Source: Sclerotinia nivalis
Taxonomy: Eukaryota; Ascomycota; Leotiomycetes; Helotiales; Sclerotiniaceae
DNA: 64,000 nucleotides
Assembly (NCBI GenBank): GCA_029531795.1
Contig: JAPEIS010000008.1
Location: forward strand, 186,001 to 250,000
Direction of reading: 5' to 3'
Below, in pieces: positions 33,489 through 46,639 of this stretch (its first letter is position 1; the number at the start of each line of letters is the position of its first letter). Under the pieces are notes generated by a model. The model searched no databases and was not told where the DNA came from. It saw only the letters and a program-made list of their open reading frames with translations. The position numbers and the translations under genes were made by a program.

Positions 33489-36400
33489 CGTATTTCAGTT
33501 ATATTGGAGTACTTTTTAGACTTTTTAAGGTTATATTTGGCTAGGAAAGTTAGCAAAGATTAAAATTTACCAGATAGTAGCTTGCCTGAGAATCATTTGT
33601 GCCAATTTCAATCGTAAGTTCGGTATGCTTATCAAGTGGAATGAGTACAAAATACTTGACTTGGAGTGGAGGGATTTGCATAAAAAAAATCGATGTTTAT
33701 GAAGTGAAGTGGTTAAATTTGAGCAGACTTTGAGAAATTTCCCGGTTTAAGGATGAAGTCTTGTGTCTTCAGGAACTTGAAGAGATTTCTGAATGAGCCG
33801 ACTTAGAGCGAATACACCTCAGATGAGGGTGAAACCGCCTGACTTAGATGAATTTACCACAAACTGAACTTAAAATGTTCATCAAATGAAGGTAAGGGTA
33901 CTTCACTTGGAAAATTTTGAACCAAAAATGCGTCCAAATGTTCATCAAATGAAGCAAAAATGATGAAATTGAATGTTTAAAATGATCTAACTTAGGAAAT
34001 ATTCTGAAATGTCATTGTGATGACAAAATAAAGGTCTTTTTGATGAACATCTCATTAAAATAGCCTATGGATACAGCGTCTGGCCCTGTAAGTATAGGGT
34101 AACAAGCCTAAAATTATAATCCTTAAAACTGTTACCTCAGGCTTACAGCTTATATTTCAAGGCTTCAAAATGAACCTTCATCGGTTATTTTGACTGGTTT
34201 CATTCATCAGAAAGATTGGAGGAGAGTATTTTAAATGTTCATATTTAGAAGCGAATTTAAGCTACTATTCTCTAATCTTTTCATATTGAATAGATTCAAT
34301 GTCCGGGATGAAGATTGATATTTTGGAAGTGGTGATCATGTATTTTGGAAAATGTCAGATGGGAATTCTTCAATGTTCAGGACTTAGATGCATATTAGAG
34401 GACTAGCATTCGACATTTTAGGAAGTAATATATCAAATATTAGTTGTCGATGTGAAAATTTGGCGGATTTTTGGTATGTATTTGAAGGATATCGGATAGC
34501 CAGGTGTTTCCTTTTGGGCAGAACAATAACCATTTTTCCTATGTTAGGGTGGGTACCTTCATCCTTTCCTATGATGACTTCTTTCAACTTAAAGCTTTGA
34601 GACTTAACATTTTAACATTTTTGCTCCTAAGCCTAAGATTAGTTTTTTTTTCGATCACTGGCTTTGCCATCACCGTCATTTCTCAGCTTTAGACCTGTAT
34701 CATCAGAACTCTATTTTGTCTGCTTGATCTTCAAACAATAATCCTCTCCGAGTATTTTGTCACGGCCCAATGATGCTTTGATGTAATCGATAATGGTCGA
34801 TCCATATCATTCTCTTCTTCATCTTCAAGTGATATCTCCCAGCACCGGTAGGCTCTGGATGAGTCCCATATAGAATTCTGTCGCTGCTTCACCATGACCA
34901 TAGTGATGGTGTTATGCAGTTGATAGCACATCTATTCGTGTGTTAGCTAGCACCAGATTTTGTCGACCTTGGTTTTTCAAAAGAACTCAGATGAATTTCT
35001 AAAAACAAAGTAAAAAATTATGGATTTGAGGTTAGCATGTATTGGAAAGGTTGTTGCTTGGAGCCCAGGGTAAATTGTGCATCTGATGAAAATTCAAGCC
35101 TAACCACTCGCATTCTTCAATTCTCAGACTATTGTCATCCAGCCCCGAAAAAAAGCTCACTTTGACACATATTCCAGACTAAGAACGCGGTTAAGTAATC
35201 TGATTAATCACGACAACTAATCTTATTGACTACTCAAGCGAATCATCACTTGGAGTCCTACTACTGAAGCTCCTGGGCATCTCACCGTGACCAAGACTTT
35301 TATGACGAACTGTGAAAATACAAAAGGAAGGTGGTGGAACATTTTGATTCTGCAAATAAACTGACTGCCAGCTTGCGTATGGATCGCATCGTCATTCACT
35401 CACATTCCCGTACTCCTGTTCCACCTCTTTCATTCGAACCGAATCGTAGACCTGGCCCGAGGCAAACACAAGAATGAACTTTCATGTCTAGAACTATGGA
35501 ATCCACCTAATCACTATAGCAAAGATCCAAAAAGATCACAAGAACGCATGTGATATGAGTATTCATAGATTCAGAACCAGATATACTATCATCAATACAT
35601 TCCCAGTGTCTTCATACTAAACATTCATCTTCTGTCATTGCAATAAGCTCATACCCACAAGTCAGCTGACATGGCCCATTCTTGGAATGCATGAGTAATT
35701 CACTGTCTCAATGAAACTATCGGATGGAACTACGGAGGCAACACTAAAGCACAGCACCGGAGAACACCCAGCTAGTATATTTTCAATTCTTTTAGGTCAT
35801 TATGAGCTTTTTCTTAGATAGTTAAGATGAAATAACGGAGTAAATACTTGACATCGAAACTTTTTGATGAGAGCTCAAACTCTGTTTTGAATTTGACCTA
35901 ATCTTTTCCTTTTGATCATGAAACTCTTGTGGTAATGTGATAACATTCGTTTAAATATACTAGATGATAAATCTATCCTCCGGGTAATCCAATAACTGCG
36001 TTTGGAGATTTTGAAATGGCATGATGCTTTGTAAGTCTATAGTGGTTTGTCTTTATCAGCCACATATGGTTGGAGCCATAGAAATTCTCCCCAGTAATTT
36101 CGGCATAATTGCCTCAACATAAGCTTCACAATTTTTACAGACTCTGTGAATAAATTCTGTAATAAGAACTTCCTGTAATGTGGAAATTTCTCGACCCATG
36201 TAAGAATATTCCATAAAAGAGAGCTGAGTCTTTCACCTTGAAGTATTCAGGGAGCCTTCCACAGTTATGTATTTGCTATGTTCTATTAGGTGTTTGCTAG
36301 GCTCTATTTGTCAGGTTTTGAGAGAGCTAAGCTGCATAAATCAACGCCTAGACTTGGGTCTTTTTACCGGTATAGACCCTTTGTAGGCCGTTAGTTCTTG

Positions 36401-36640
36401 TAGGGAGTATCATCAAATGATTCAATGTCAACAATGGATCCATTCTGTGCTGATACTCTCAATGCGACAATGATGATCCATGATTGAGAATGGAAATGCG
36501 TACATGTGCTTACACTTGCAGAGTTGAAAGATACAAAGAGAGTTAATTCTTTCAGAAGCCTATGTTTAAGCTCATTCTAGAAGGATAACAATCGTATATT
36601 ACGCCCACCCGCCAGCCGAGAAGCCGAATTATGGTAAGCA
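33489..36640. other. Gene-poor stretch
   Basis: About 3.1 kb of moderate AT content with only short frames. The 18-base string AATGTTCATCAAATGAAG occurs twice, near 33867 and 33935. A 66-codon minus frame (34931-34731) has a normal amino-acid mix but no recognisable family. I see no RNA gene or transposon ends. Confidence 0.5.
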
Positions 36641-36647
36641 AGAAAGA

Positions 36648-38474
36648 CTCCTCCAATCAATGTTGGCATCTCAAAACAGCATGAAAACTACCTTGGTTCT
36701 CGCCTTAGATGCTTCTTATGGTGGCCGGCCCAGTCTACCACATGACGCACAACTATGGACCGTCGTAATGAATTCTTTGAACGATGGTTACGCTTACAAC
36801 TTTATCGTGACTGGTTCAGAAACCATTAGTTACACTCGCGGTGAACACTTAGATTTGCGACTTGCGTTCGGTTGCCTGAGTATTGGCTCCCATAGAAGTT
36901 GATGGAAGAGTCACCTTCATTTCCAACTCACTTTGCGTGGCCCTTCGGAGATTTATGCTTGGAAATAGCCACAGGCTACGTGGTGCGACCTTGCCAGTTC
37001 ATATCGCGATCAAATTTGGCGACGGCCCGTTCATTTCTTTTGATACCTTTTTTAATGTTGAGGTAGGTCTTTCTAATCTATTGTTACGTCCAGGGCCTCC
37101 CTCAACTTCTTTGCATCGCTTCATCGATATGGCGACGTCATCTCTGAATATTGAGATACCCTCTCCTAAATCTATACCCAGACCGGAACCCGTTGAACAA
37201 GAGCTCTTAGATATGCAGCTTGATATTTATCGCAGGCCCCGGCCTTCCACTGCAACTCCGGTTGATAGAGCATACTATACAGCCTGCTCCGAGTCCCCAC
37301 TATTTGATGCCCTCCCCTCGGCCGGTCCAGCTTACGACGGAGAATATGATAATGCAATTGTTCAAATGCTGCTCTACGGGGGTCCAACTCGTCATGCTGT
37401 GTCGACAGCTCTCGTAATTGCTGACCCTAAGTCGGAATGTATAGTTACAAGTCTACGAGACAAGGGTGTTGTAGTGTCAGCCCCAAGGTGTCACAATACA
37501 CACAGGAGCTGCGATCTCGACGAAAAGCGGTTTGAATATTCCAGTAGTGGAAAGTACGAATTTGACGAGGAACAATATGACGTGGTCTACATCAAAACGC
37601 CTAGCTCTGAGGACTCCGAGTCGATACTTATAATAAGTGTGAGCTAGCCACCTCCCTACACGACTCCGGCAAGGTTAATGGATCGATCATTATATCTGTG
37701 GCTTCCATGCCTACTGTGGTGGGGATATATGACATTCTAGATATCCCTGGTAAGTGCTCAACTGATACTGAGACTACACTTCGTCTCCGCAACTTGCCCA
37801 AGGGGCCTCTGGACGGCAATGATCCTCTCAAGTGTCAATAATTGCTTCCCTCGAGATTTCGAACGGTCGTGATGAAGTCAGTTTGCCGAATCATCCAATA
37901 TTTTCAAATTTTGTGCCAGAATCAGAACGAACCAAGTGTTTATACCTGCTGGCCGGAGCGGTGGCATGACGTGCTTTTGGGTCAACCATATCTCCAGGCC
38001 CATATTCAAATACCTCCGTTTCAGCATATACGATCTGCGAAGAATCCGTTGGAATGCTATGCCGCTCTGAGAGTTGGAGCTCCTTCTCCGTTGCCCGCCA
38101 GCTTGGAGGAGACTTTCAAATCTAGCGAGGAGGGCCACATCCGGATATTGTCATCATCATTTTTCTCCCGAAATCCTCGCTTCATCGAAATGGTCAGCGC
38201 ATGATATGATAAATTGAAGGAGTTTTGTGGTGAAACTTAACTTGATGCGCCCAAACAAATCACGTCTTTGTCCTCCGGTCCCGCGGCAACCGTGCTTTTA
38301 AATAACCTGAACGATTTCCGGTACTCCCTGATTGGATTCAATGGGTGCGAGGGCAGAATGTACTATCATAGAGTTTTGTCATTTGAAGCTATGGCAGTAA
38401 TATGCTCGATTTCGTTCTTCTGTATCATTCGCATGTATCTAAAGCTCGTGAAGAGTTCCTGGGTAAAATCATAG
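36648..38474 (+). pseudogene. Decayed coding region, unidentified, possibly Rossmann/methyltransferase-like
   Basis: Frames interlock over 1.8 kb. Frame 0 covers 36660-36876 (TLVLALDASYGGRPSLPH, WTVVMNSLNDGYAYNFIV). Frame 1 covers 36877-37640 (a 254-codon open stretch from 36883). Frame 0 returns at 37644-38474, broken by TAA 37839, TGA 38202 and TAA near 38241. The join at about 37640 links YDVVYIKTPSSEDSES to KVNGSIIISVASMPTVVGIY. The succession beta-strand (TALVIADP), YDVVYIKTP, then GSIIISVAS is reminiscent of a Rossmann-fold methyltransferase, but motifs are too weak to name it. Two compensating frameshifts and three stops suggest decay; unrecognised introns are the alternative. No repeat ends surround it. 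Confidence 0.45.
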
Positions 38475-38897
38475 ACGTTTGGCATCTTCAGGATCTGCTT
38501 TGGAGGTTGATGGCATTTGGGACGTGGGAAGAGAAGCGGTGGTACATGGTATTAAAGTTCATCAAAGTCCTCGTCGGAACAGCTGACGAGAATGAATGTT
38601 AGAGGTCAAACAATACTGTTACGAACATTTGTTTGATAATGATTTGGGATTTTGAAAGGAAGGGAGGGAAGCCATGAGAAGATGAAAAGGTCTGGTGGAA
38701 GTGGGGTTTGTGCTTCTGCTACTAATTGTGAATGGTTCTTCACGGAGTCGTAATTTCATGCAGTGATGCATATCCTTCATTATCAATGGGATGGAACAGA
38801 ACTGAAATTGCCATGGAATGTAATGTTAGCTCCCAAGTTTTGTTAGTCTATGCTTTGACATCATCAGTTTATAATGAATTCGCCACATCACTCTTAA
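38475..38897. other. Short intergenic stretch
   Basis: The 3' flank of the decayed region and of the convergent ceramidase gene; nothing further recognised. Confidence 0.5.
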
Positions 38898-40034
38898 TTA
38901 CAGCTCCTTTCCCTGAGACTTGGCTCTCACCACAACGGGCATCGAAGTGAAAGTTGACGGCCAATCCAAGTCCACAAGATCCTGCTTCCCATCGCGACAA
39001 TAGCGCAGCCAAATCGACCAGGTAAGATTATTATAAGCGGCGATCCCAGTCAGAATATGCCTACATTCATTAGTTTCCTTCTCGATCTAAACATCATAGA
39101 CAAGACAAGAAATAGTACTTACCACCATCCATGACCCTCTAAGAGAATTCCCCACGGTAATCCCACCTCCCTTCTCCATCTCCTGATCGTCCCACAATAA
39201 ATATTATCCAAATTCCAGATGGCAAATGCAATGGCTACATAACTTAACCCTATATAACTCAACCTCCACATGTTTTTCAGAATATGAGAATCTCTTTCAT
39301 CTCTTCTTTTCTGTTCTGCTGTATTGATCTTTTCGACGCTTCCACGACGAGTGGGGTTGAGTATATGCTCCATTATCCACATACTGCGGAACACCACCAC
39401 GGCGGTGATCAGGGCGAACATATTCTGATGAAAGACCGGGTCCTGAAGGTAGTGATAATACAAAGTAATGAATATTGCCAGTGCAGAAATTGAGAGAGCA
39501 ATGAGGATACGAGCCAAAAATGATTTGTGGTGTGCAAAGACCGCGTATGCTAGGATACACTCCAAGTAAATCATAGCCAGTTCGTCGAGGAGTTGCATGG
39601 GGTCTAACGATTGTCAGTCTTGTCAACTTTTCAACTACTGCAGGAGGCCGGGAGAATGGCATCAGGAATGAAAAAAGAGATAGTACAAATTAAGGTAGAA
39701 TGGAATAGCATGCTTCCAACCCCAATAACCAGATAACTGGTAAATCCAACGAGAAACACGTGGGCGTGGCCATATCTGATACAGCTAGCGATTCCCTTCC
39801 AAGCCAGAAACACAAACATCAAGTTCGTAATCGTGTTCACAATCTCAGCTGAGTAGATTGTGGCATAGTAGTCCTGAAGAACATATTAGCAGTGACGACG
39901 GAAAATTGATCAAACGAAATTCAGGAATGTGGGAAATGAAGAGGGACACGCGCTTCTTCGCACCAATTAATTGTTGATGTAACCGGGCCCCAGTACCCTG
40001 GACCAGTGGACGGGTAGGATATCGATGGTAGCAT
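38898..40034 (-). CDS. Alkaline ceramidase (ACER/Ypc1-Ydc1 family)
   Basis: Four exons on the minus strand: 40034-39954, 39873-39687, 39603-39123 and 39060-38898, 303 codons plus stop. Exon 1 is the family N-terminus (GPGYWGPVTSTINWCEE). Exon 2 has DYYATIYSAEIVNTITN and several membrane helices, ending in FHSTLI. Exon 3 starts YPMQLLDELAMIYLECILAY. Exon 4 completes GHGWWHILTGIAAYNNLTW. The conserved His of FHSTL, Asp of LLDEL and the His pair of HGWWH are the zinc/catalytic residues expected of the family. The enzyme hydrolyses ceramide (often phytoceramide) to a sphingoid base and fatty acid in ER or Golgi membranes. Introns 2 and 3 are GT-AG. Intron 1 appears to use a GC donor to keep the frame. 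Confidence 0.85.
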
Positions 40035-40362
40035 TTTGAGGAGATTCGTGTAATGCTAGAAAGATGCCGTATTGGTCCTCCGAGACGTAGATGATGTCTA
40101 TCGAAACTGCGCGAAGGGAAAAATTAAGGTTGGTTGATGCGTGATGGATTAGATAAATTCAAGCATGATATAAAATGTGCCTTCAAACCCGTCGTAAAGC
40201 AATTCCGCCGTAGGGTCGGAGTAAATATAGATAAGATATTCACTTCACAATCGACAATATGTGGCCTTTTGATGTTGAAAACCTTCACATAATTGAGCAC
40301 AAATTTGTAAGTTTACTGTGTCACGTGATATCATGCATGACAAAAGTGTCGACCCCATGAAG

Positions 40363-40376
40363 TACCGACCTCCGGA
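40363..40376 (+). repeat. 14 bp direct repeat, left copy (LINE target-site duplication candidate)
   Basis: TACCGACCTCCGGA recurs exactly at 46250-46263. The two copies bracket the AT-rich LINE. Confidence 0.6.
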
Positions 40377-40441
40377 CCTTAAAGACAAAACATTTTCGAA
40401 GGATTGAATTTTTCGAAAAACGCGTTTATTATCGCGTTTTA

Positions 40442-41760
40442 TTGATCAATCGATCGTTCTTATCATCTATAGGATTTAAAAACGAAACTTTTCAGCCCCG
40501 GCAGGTGCTGTACAGACGCGTTTCCGCCACCATGCCTCCCGCCCCCTCGACCCCCTTCCTTTCCCAAGCCTTCATTAACACAGTTAATACTGCTACTAAT
40601 AGAGCAAATGAAGATCAACAGATTTTTAGCCCCATCGCTTCACTATAAAACGACTATCTCAATACCGAAACAGTTCGGGCTCTCCCTATCCAATTTCGAA
40701 AACCCTTGATTGCATTATATACCGATATCTCTCTTACAACAAACAAGCATTTCAATACATTTATCAATAAATCTCATCCTTTTCGATCTATCAAACCTTT
40801 TATCAAAACTTCTATTAATTTCTCTAACCCTAATATACAAATTTTTCAACCAGTATTCGCACCTGAAATCACTAAACTTATAAAAGGCCCTTCTATAATT
40901 CAATATCTCAAGAATTCCATTTATACTCAAAAAACTGCAACTCCTTTATTATCAATTATACAATCTACAAACCCAAAAACTGGGAACCGAATCAGATCTC
41001 AATTCAAAACTCAATTTCAAATCTTATACAAAACTGATACTCGCCTTTTTGTTTGAATTGGACTCAACCATCCAGCTCGAAAAGCCGGTTCCTTCGCTAT
41101 ACTTAGTATATTGAAAGGACAATTAGGAAACAATATTAAACTTCTAAAAGAAATCCAAATAATAAATACTGGGTTTGCATTATATATGAACTCTCTAGCG
41201 AATTTAACAGCTTTAGAAAACCTTTCAAATATAATCGAAAAAGTATTCGAAACCTGCAAAATCGAACAATAACAATCATAGATTACATATCGATTGAATT
41301 ATATTCCACAAACCATCACAACTCTGAGAGATTCACAACAATTGATCATCATCCCAATCGAATCGGAAACTATACTCGACACCATCAACGATAATACAGA
41401 ACAACAAGCAATTCAAGCAATTGAATCTACACAAAACAAAGAATCCGGATTATATAATTCTACTTGGTTCTTGAGTTTTCCAACTTTGCAATATACAGCC
41501 CTTCCCAAGAACCTTTAGATTCTAGAAACTACAATTAACACTTCCCAAATCGTCTTCAAATCCAAGATAATCTAATATACTCGATACTTTCAATGATACA
41601 ATACTCGAACTTACTCTCGTCCAGAAAGATGCCGAATCTGTAATACAACCGAATATACAGAAAAGAATCATTCAACCCGATACAATACAACCCATACTTG
41701 CTCAACGAGGTACCTACATTGTGGAAGCCCCCATCCTGTAGACGATCTACATTGCCCCCT
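40442..41760 (+). pseudogene. LINE ORF1 remnant (nucleic-acid-binding protein)
   Basis: The leading Met in the clean frame lies near 40531 (MPPAPSTPFLSQAFINTVN). Open pieces are 40442-40645, 40706-41056 and 41294-41518. The end has Cys/His clusters near 41630-41755 (CRICNTTEYTEKNH, then HCGSPHPVDDLHC), matching the zinc knuckles that close ORF1 of Tad1-type LINEs. Stops include TAA and TGA at several sites. Confidence 0.65.
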
Positions 41761-42039
41761 TCGTCTGACTAACAAAAGCCCCAAAAGCAAATCGGAAAAA
41801 CAAACTATCCAGAAAACCTCAAAAGAAGCTAAGGCTAAAGCTTATACTAATACAAAATACTTTCGAACCCCAAAAATCGATTCCCCTATAAAAAAACCTA
41901 TTGTTCCTTCAACTCCAATCCGAACTCCTTCGATATTATCTTCATTGATACCACTCCTTCTAATCTTTCTAATCGTTTCATTATATTAAAAACTCCTTCT
42001 CTTTCGATTTCTTTTAATATATAATCCTAAATTATCTTC

Positions 42040-45000
42040 TAAATCATTGATCATTTTACAAATTAATATAATCAAAAACACTATTTTATACAAATTAGTA
42101 CTTTCCTTAACCAATGATTCTTGTATTGATATAATTCTAATTCAAGAACCTTATACATTCTCAAATATCTCATACCGAATTACTAAATCCCATCCTACTT
42201 ATAAAACTTTCACATCATTCGACAACTAGGAAACCCGACCTTGTATAATATCTTATACCCGAAAAAATGCAGGCATTCGAATTAATCAACTCTAACCTGT
42301 ATTCTTCCGGGATTTATTATTTTTACAAATTCAATTTTTAACTAATTCTATTCTTACAATCATTAATATTTATAATATTTCTAAAGATTGTATAAATGAA
42401 AACCAAACAATATAAACTCTTTTTGATTTACTTTCGAATATTTTAAATTCTATATTTCTTACAAGGGATCTAAATCTTCATTATTCGAAATAGAATCCCT
42501 TTTGCTTTTCACATTCAAATTCTATAGAATCTTTTACAATCTGATTAGATATAAATTCTTTCAATTTTCTTTCTACAATCGATAAATTTACCCACAATTT
42601 GAGTAACGTTTTCGATCTAGCTTTTCTTTCAGGACTATATATAACCAATACAATTTCTACACTACATTTAGATATAATTTCTGATTATCGATCCTTATTG
42701 ATAACTTTGAATTGGAATACAAGGTTTCAGGACCCGATCCAAAGATTCCAAATCAATATATTAGATAAAAAACTCTTCTCTATTTTATTAACAAAGAATC
42801 TATTGAATCTAGATTTATTAGCTCTAAACACAACCATAGATCTTAATAAATTAACTTTAGATATCACTCAAGCTCTACAATCAGTATATACAGGATCAGC
42901 TCAAAGATCACTCAGTCGAAATACAGATCAACTATGGTAGAACGAGACCTGCCGGACAGCTGTTCAAGAAAACCGAACGAACAACTTTTCAGAATCAAAA
43001 CAAAATCTTCGAAAGATTATCAAAAAAGCGAAAAAGGAATTCTAGCTCTCTAAACTTGATTCAATCAAGAAAATAAAAGATATCTTTAAAATGATAAAAT
43101 AATATCAATCAGTTAAAACATATCGAACTCCTCCTTTAATAGATCTTTTAGATCATTCTCTTACTACAATAATTCAAACTAAAAAAAATCTACTCATCAA
43201 TAATCTACTGATCAATATAGTTGAAGTTAACGATATCCCATTTGATTCGCCTTCAACTTTCATTCGTTCAATTGCCTTTTTTGCTATCACAATTCAGGAT
43301 ATTCAAATTGCTATCCTTTGTATGGGTAATACAGCTTCAGGAATAGACGAGATCCCTACCAAGATCCTACAGTTAGTATGGCTATTGATCGAACCATATA
43401 TCTTACAACTCTTTCAAAAATGCCTCGAAATAGGTCACCACCCTAAATGCTTCCGATCAACGATTGTAGCCATCGTTCCGAAACCGAACAAATCAGATCG
43501 TATAAGCCTTAGATCCTATAAACCAATAGCTTTGCTTTCAGTATTAGGAAAAGGTCTCGAACGTTTGATTACAAAGAAGATATCCTGGATTGCTATAACT
43601 CTCAAAGTATTAGCCAAGCAATAGTTCGGAGTGCTTTTCTTGTGTTCATCAATCGATCTTATAACTTGCCTTATATATGATTTGAAAATAACTTTGAATT
43701 CAGGTTCTAAAGCTACCTTATTAATTATGGATATCAAAGGTACTTTTGATATTATTCTTTCAAGACATTTGGTTTGCTGATTTAGGGAACAAGGATGATT
43801 TGATAATCTAGTTCGATGGATACAATTGTTCTCTACAAATCGAACAATTTGTATTCGGTTTGACAGCGAAACAAAACCCAATATTAGTATTGAATATAGT
43901 TTGCTACAAGGCTTTCCAATTTCGTTTATCCTTTTTATACTTTATATAGCCCTTTTGTTTTGATTAAGCAATTCTATTCGAAGATTTGGATATACAAACG
44001 ATATTGTACTAGTAGCTTTTTCTTCAAATTTACAATCTAATTGTGATCAACTACAATCCGAAATGCTGGAGGCTTTGGATTGGGGCAAATCTGAAGGGAT
44101 CACTTTCGATCCTATGAAGTCTGAACTGATTCACTTCTTCAAAGACTCCAGGAAAAGTATCGAAAACCCCATTATCCATACAGAAAATCTTTCAATAATA
44201 AAAAAACCAAGCCCATTAAGATAATTAGGGGTTTTCTTCGATAGGGAATTGAGTTTCAAACCTTATATTCAGATCCTTTCAGTTAAAGCTTTCACAATTA
44301 CGAATGTATTGTATTCGCTTGAAAGAACAACCCAAGGTATCCCATCAATTTTGTTTCAAAGAGCGATTACAATCTGTATTTTGAAGAAATATTACTTTGC
44401 AATTGAAACCTGATAACCTGGCCGAACTAGAAAACGAAATCCAAACTTCACAATCTCGAATTAAGTGGATAGACATTTGAAGCTTTTGAATAAGATTGTA
44501 TTAATTAGCACTCGAGTAATCCTCCCTGTATTCTGTACAATTAATACTGCTGTTTTATACAAGAAATCAAATCTGATGCCTTTTGAGATTGAACTAAATT
44601 TGATATTCTAAAGCTTCGCTATCCGAACGGCTCGATTAGATCCTAAACATCCCTTTCGAATTCGAATCAAAAATATCCTAACTAAAACTAAAACTAAAAC
44701 TACTGAATCAAGGTTTTCAAGAATTATCCTAGCTCTTCCAAAAGCTGAATATATCAATCCAATTGCTTTTCCCTTTTGAAGGAACAAAGAATTGTATATT
44801 ATTATAAAAACCTGGATCGATGGCTCTCTCGGTTGTTCGAAAGAACGAGCAGTTAAGGATTTCGAAAGGTTTATATCTACAATTCCAAAAAGTGATTTAC
44901 AAGTCTTCTTCGATGATTTGAAAAACGAAACTCTAGATAATATTATAAAAGGTAAATCAATGATTTATTAATACAATCTACAAATGAATCGATAAGCTTT

Positions 45001-45420
45001 CTTATTAGACTGTAATACTGAAATCTTTAATACCAAAACAATTGCAGCTTTGAAAAATGCTCAAACAACAATACAGCTACCCTTAACTAAGTTCACTACA
45101 AACCTTTGAGTTTTCTTGAATAACCTAAAAGTTGCTATACAATTAGACTCTCATTCCATTGAATCCTTTCAATCTGTATTTGAAGAATTCTACGAACTAA
45201 CTACAGCTTGGCCTTTCAAACCCCGCTTACCATATACTCGCCCTAACTCAATTCGAATTCGATGGGTTCCTGAACACCTAGATATTTCTGGAAACGAAAC
45301 AACGAACAAAACAACTAAAAAAGAAACAACACTCCCATCCTTATCTAATCCTATCTGCATTCTCACCTCCTTGAAAAGAATCGCTAAAACAAATACCAAA
45401 TCAGCAAAAACTAAATTATA
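42040..45420 (+). pseudogene. LINE ORF2 remnant (endonuclease, RT, RNase H)
   Basis: An apurinic-type endonuclease start near 42050 (LILQINIIKNTI, then IDIILIQEPYTF); endonuclease end near 42600-42720 (NVFDLAFLSGLYI, ISDYRSLLITLNW). RT from 43322 (GNTASGIDEIPTKILQLVW, RSYKPIALLSVLGKGLERL) with the catalytic YADD box reading YTNDIVLVA near 44000. RNase H near 45240-45330 (RIRWVPEHLDISGNETTNKT). About twenty stops break the frame. Confidence 0.75.
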
Positions 45421-45916
45421 GATAACCATAACATTACAAAGCTACAATAATCTTTTTATAACTTATAACAACAAATCGATTATACTTTTTTTTGATCAAA
45501 CGATACTAGAATATATCCTAGTAGTTAGATCTCAATATAACGATTTCGCAATATATTACAATCGCTTCAATCACAAAGATACTTATATGCTATATTTATA
45601 TAGAAAAAGAAAATCCCCTTTTCATTTTTACTTTTGTAAAATTGGAAATGCTCAAAAAACCCTTTCAAAGTTATTATTATCTAAAACTATCCCTTATCTT
45701 TTGGGAAGCATAAAAAAAACAGCGAAACTAACAATTTGATTCAAATCTACAAGATTTTATCAGGATATATGTCCTCGATTCCCTATACAACTTATTGATT
45801 GAAGGATTGCTTTGATTTTTATTTTTATTTTTATTTTTATTTTATATTATTTTTGGATTTTCTTTGTATAAAGCGTTGGGTTTTGGTTCGGAAAGATTGA
45901 GTTTGTATAAACTTTA

Positions 45917-45938
45917 AAAAAAAAAAAAAAAAAAATCT
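45917..45938 (+). repeat. Poly-A tract of the LINE
   Basis: An uninterrupted run of A after the last ORF2 remnant, followed by a second A run at about 45960-45970. A (TTTTTA)n stretch precedes it near 45820-45850. Confidence 0.7.
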
Positions 45939-46140
45939 TTATATTAACAAAATCATATTAAAAAAAAAAAGCTCGATTACAACGACGAAGGAGAGGAGAT
46001 CAGGAATCGAGGGATCTAATTGTATTGTGGAGGACAGCTGAAATATCTACCCAAGGGATTAACTCAATATGCAACAGCAATCATGTAAACCCTGTTGAAG
46101 CATTTAGTATATATAATACTAGTAAATTTAGATTAGCTAG

Positions 46141-46249
46141 TTAGAAACCCAGGGGCCTTCCTCCCCTGGCGTCCTTTGTCTCAATTGGGAATTTGAGGCC
46201 TGTGCTTCGCACAGAGCCTCGGACGAAAAATATCACACACACACACAAA
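46141..46249 (+). repeat. GC-rich hairpin-forming patch at the LINE end
   Basis: CCAGGGGCCTTCCTCCCCTGG (46150-46170) and CTGTGCTTCGCACAG (about 46200-46214) are two short stem-loops. An (AC)n run just before the right 14 bp repeat follows. Unlike the rest of the element it shows no AT drift. Confidence 0.45.
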
Positions 46250-46263
46250 TACCGACCTCCGGA
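46250..46263 (+). repeat. 14 bp direct repeat, right copy
   Basis: TACCGACCTCCGGA, identical to 40363-40376. Confidence 0.6.
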
Positions 46264-46639
46264 TGAGAAGGCCCCGCTTCGTTTCTCCACGATTCTTCCC
46301 CTTTTCATCCAGTTTTCACGAAACCCAGATTTGGTTTTTCCGGATATCGAATATGTTTGATCGTCAAATATCTTTTGCCTTAGTTCCAAGCTATTATACT
46401 AGATGTGAACACTAGGATAATGAATGATAAGATATATAGATCAAAATGCTCGCTCAAAGATCCACTTTGATCTACTGGGGAAAACCTTCAAATAAATTTT
46501 GATTGGATGCGTGCTCTCAACGCCATCATTGGATACAGCAATACTGGACGCCCACTATGATACGGTGTGCGTATGGCATTAAGATTTTTCAATCGTTTCT
46601 GTCAGAATAGGGGAGAATATATTGTTGGAGGAGATGTTT

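Larger units (their letters stand above)
40377..46249 (+). mobile_element. Tad1-like non-LTR retrotransposon (LINE), RIP-degraded
   Basis: Plus-strand order: ORF1 with C-terminal zinc knuckles, then ORF2 with endonuclease, reverse transcriptase and RNase H, then an A-rich tail (A22 run at about 45917-45938 and a second A run at 45960-45970). This order is that of fungal Tad1 elements. Base composition drops sharply inside. The 14 bp flanking repeat suggests that the mobilised unit includes about 280 bases of GC-richer sequence after the poly-A run. An alternative is that the LINE stops at the poly-A and the repeat is fortuitous. Confidence 0.75.

Noticed and set aside
39284..39662. Plus frame and an alternative minus frame over the ceramidase gene.
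   Set aside because: The spliced ceramidase reading explains the region with conserved motifs in every exon.
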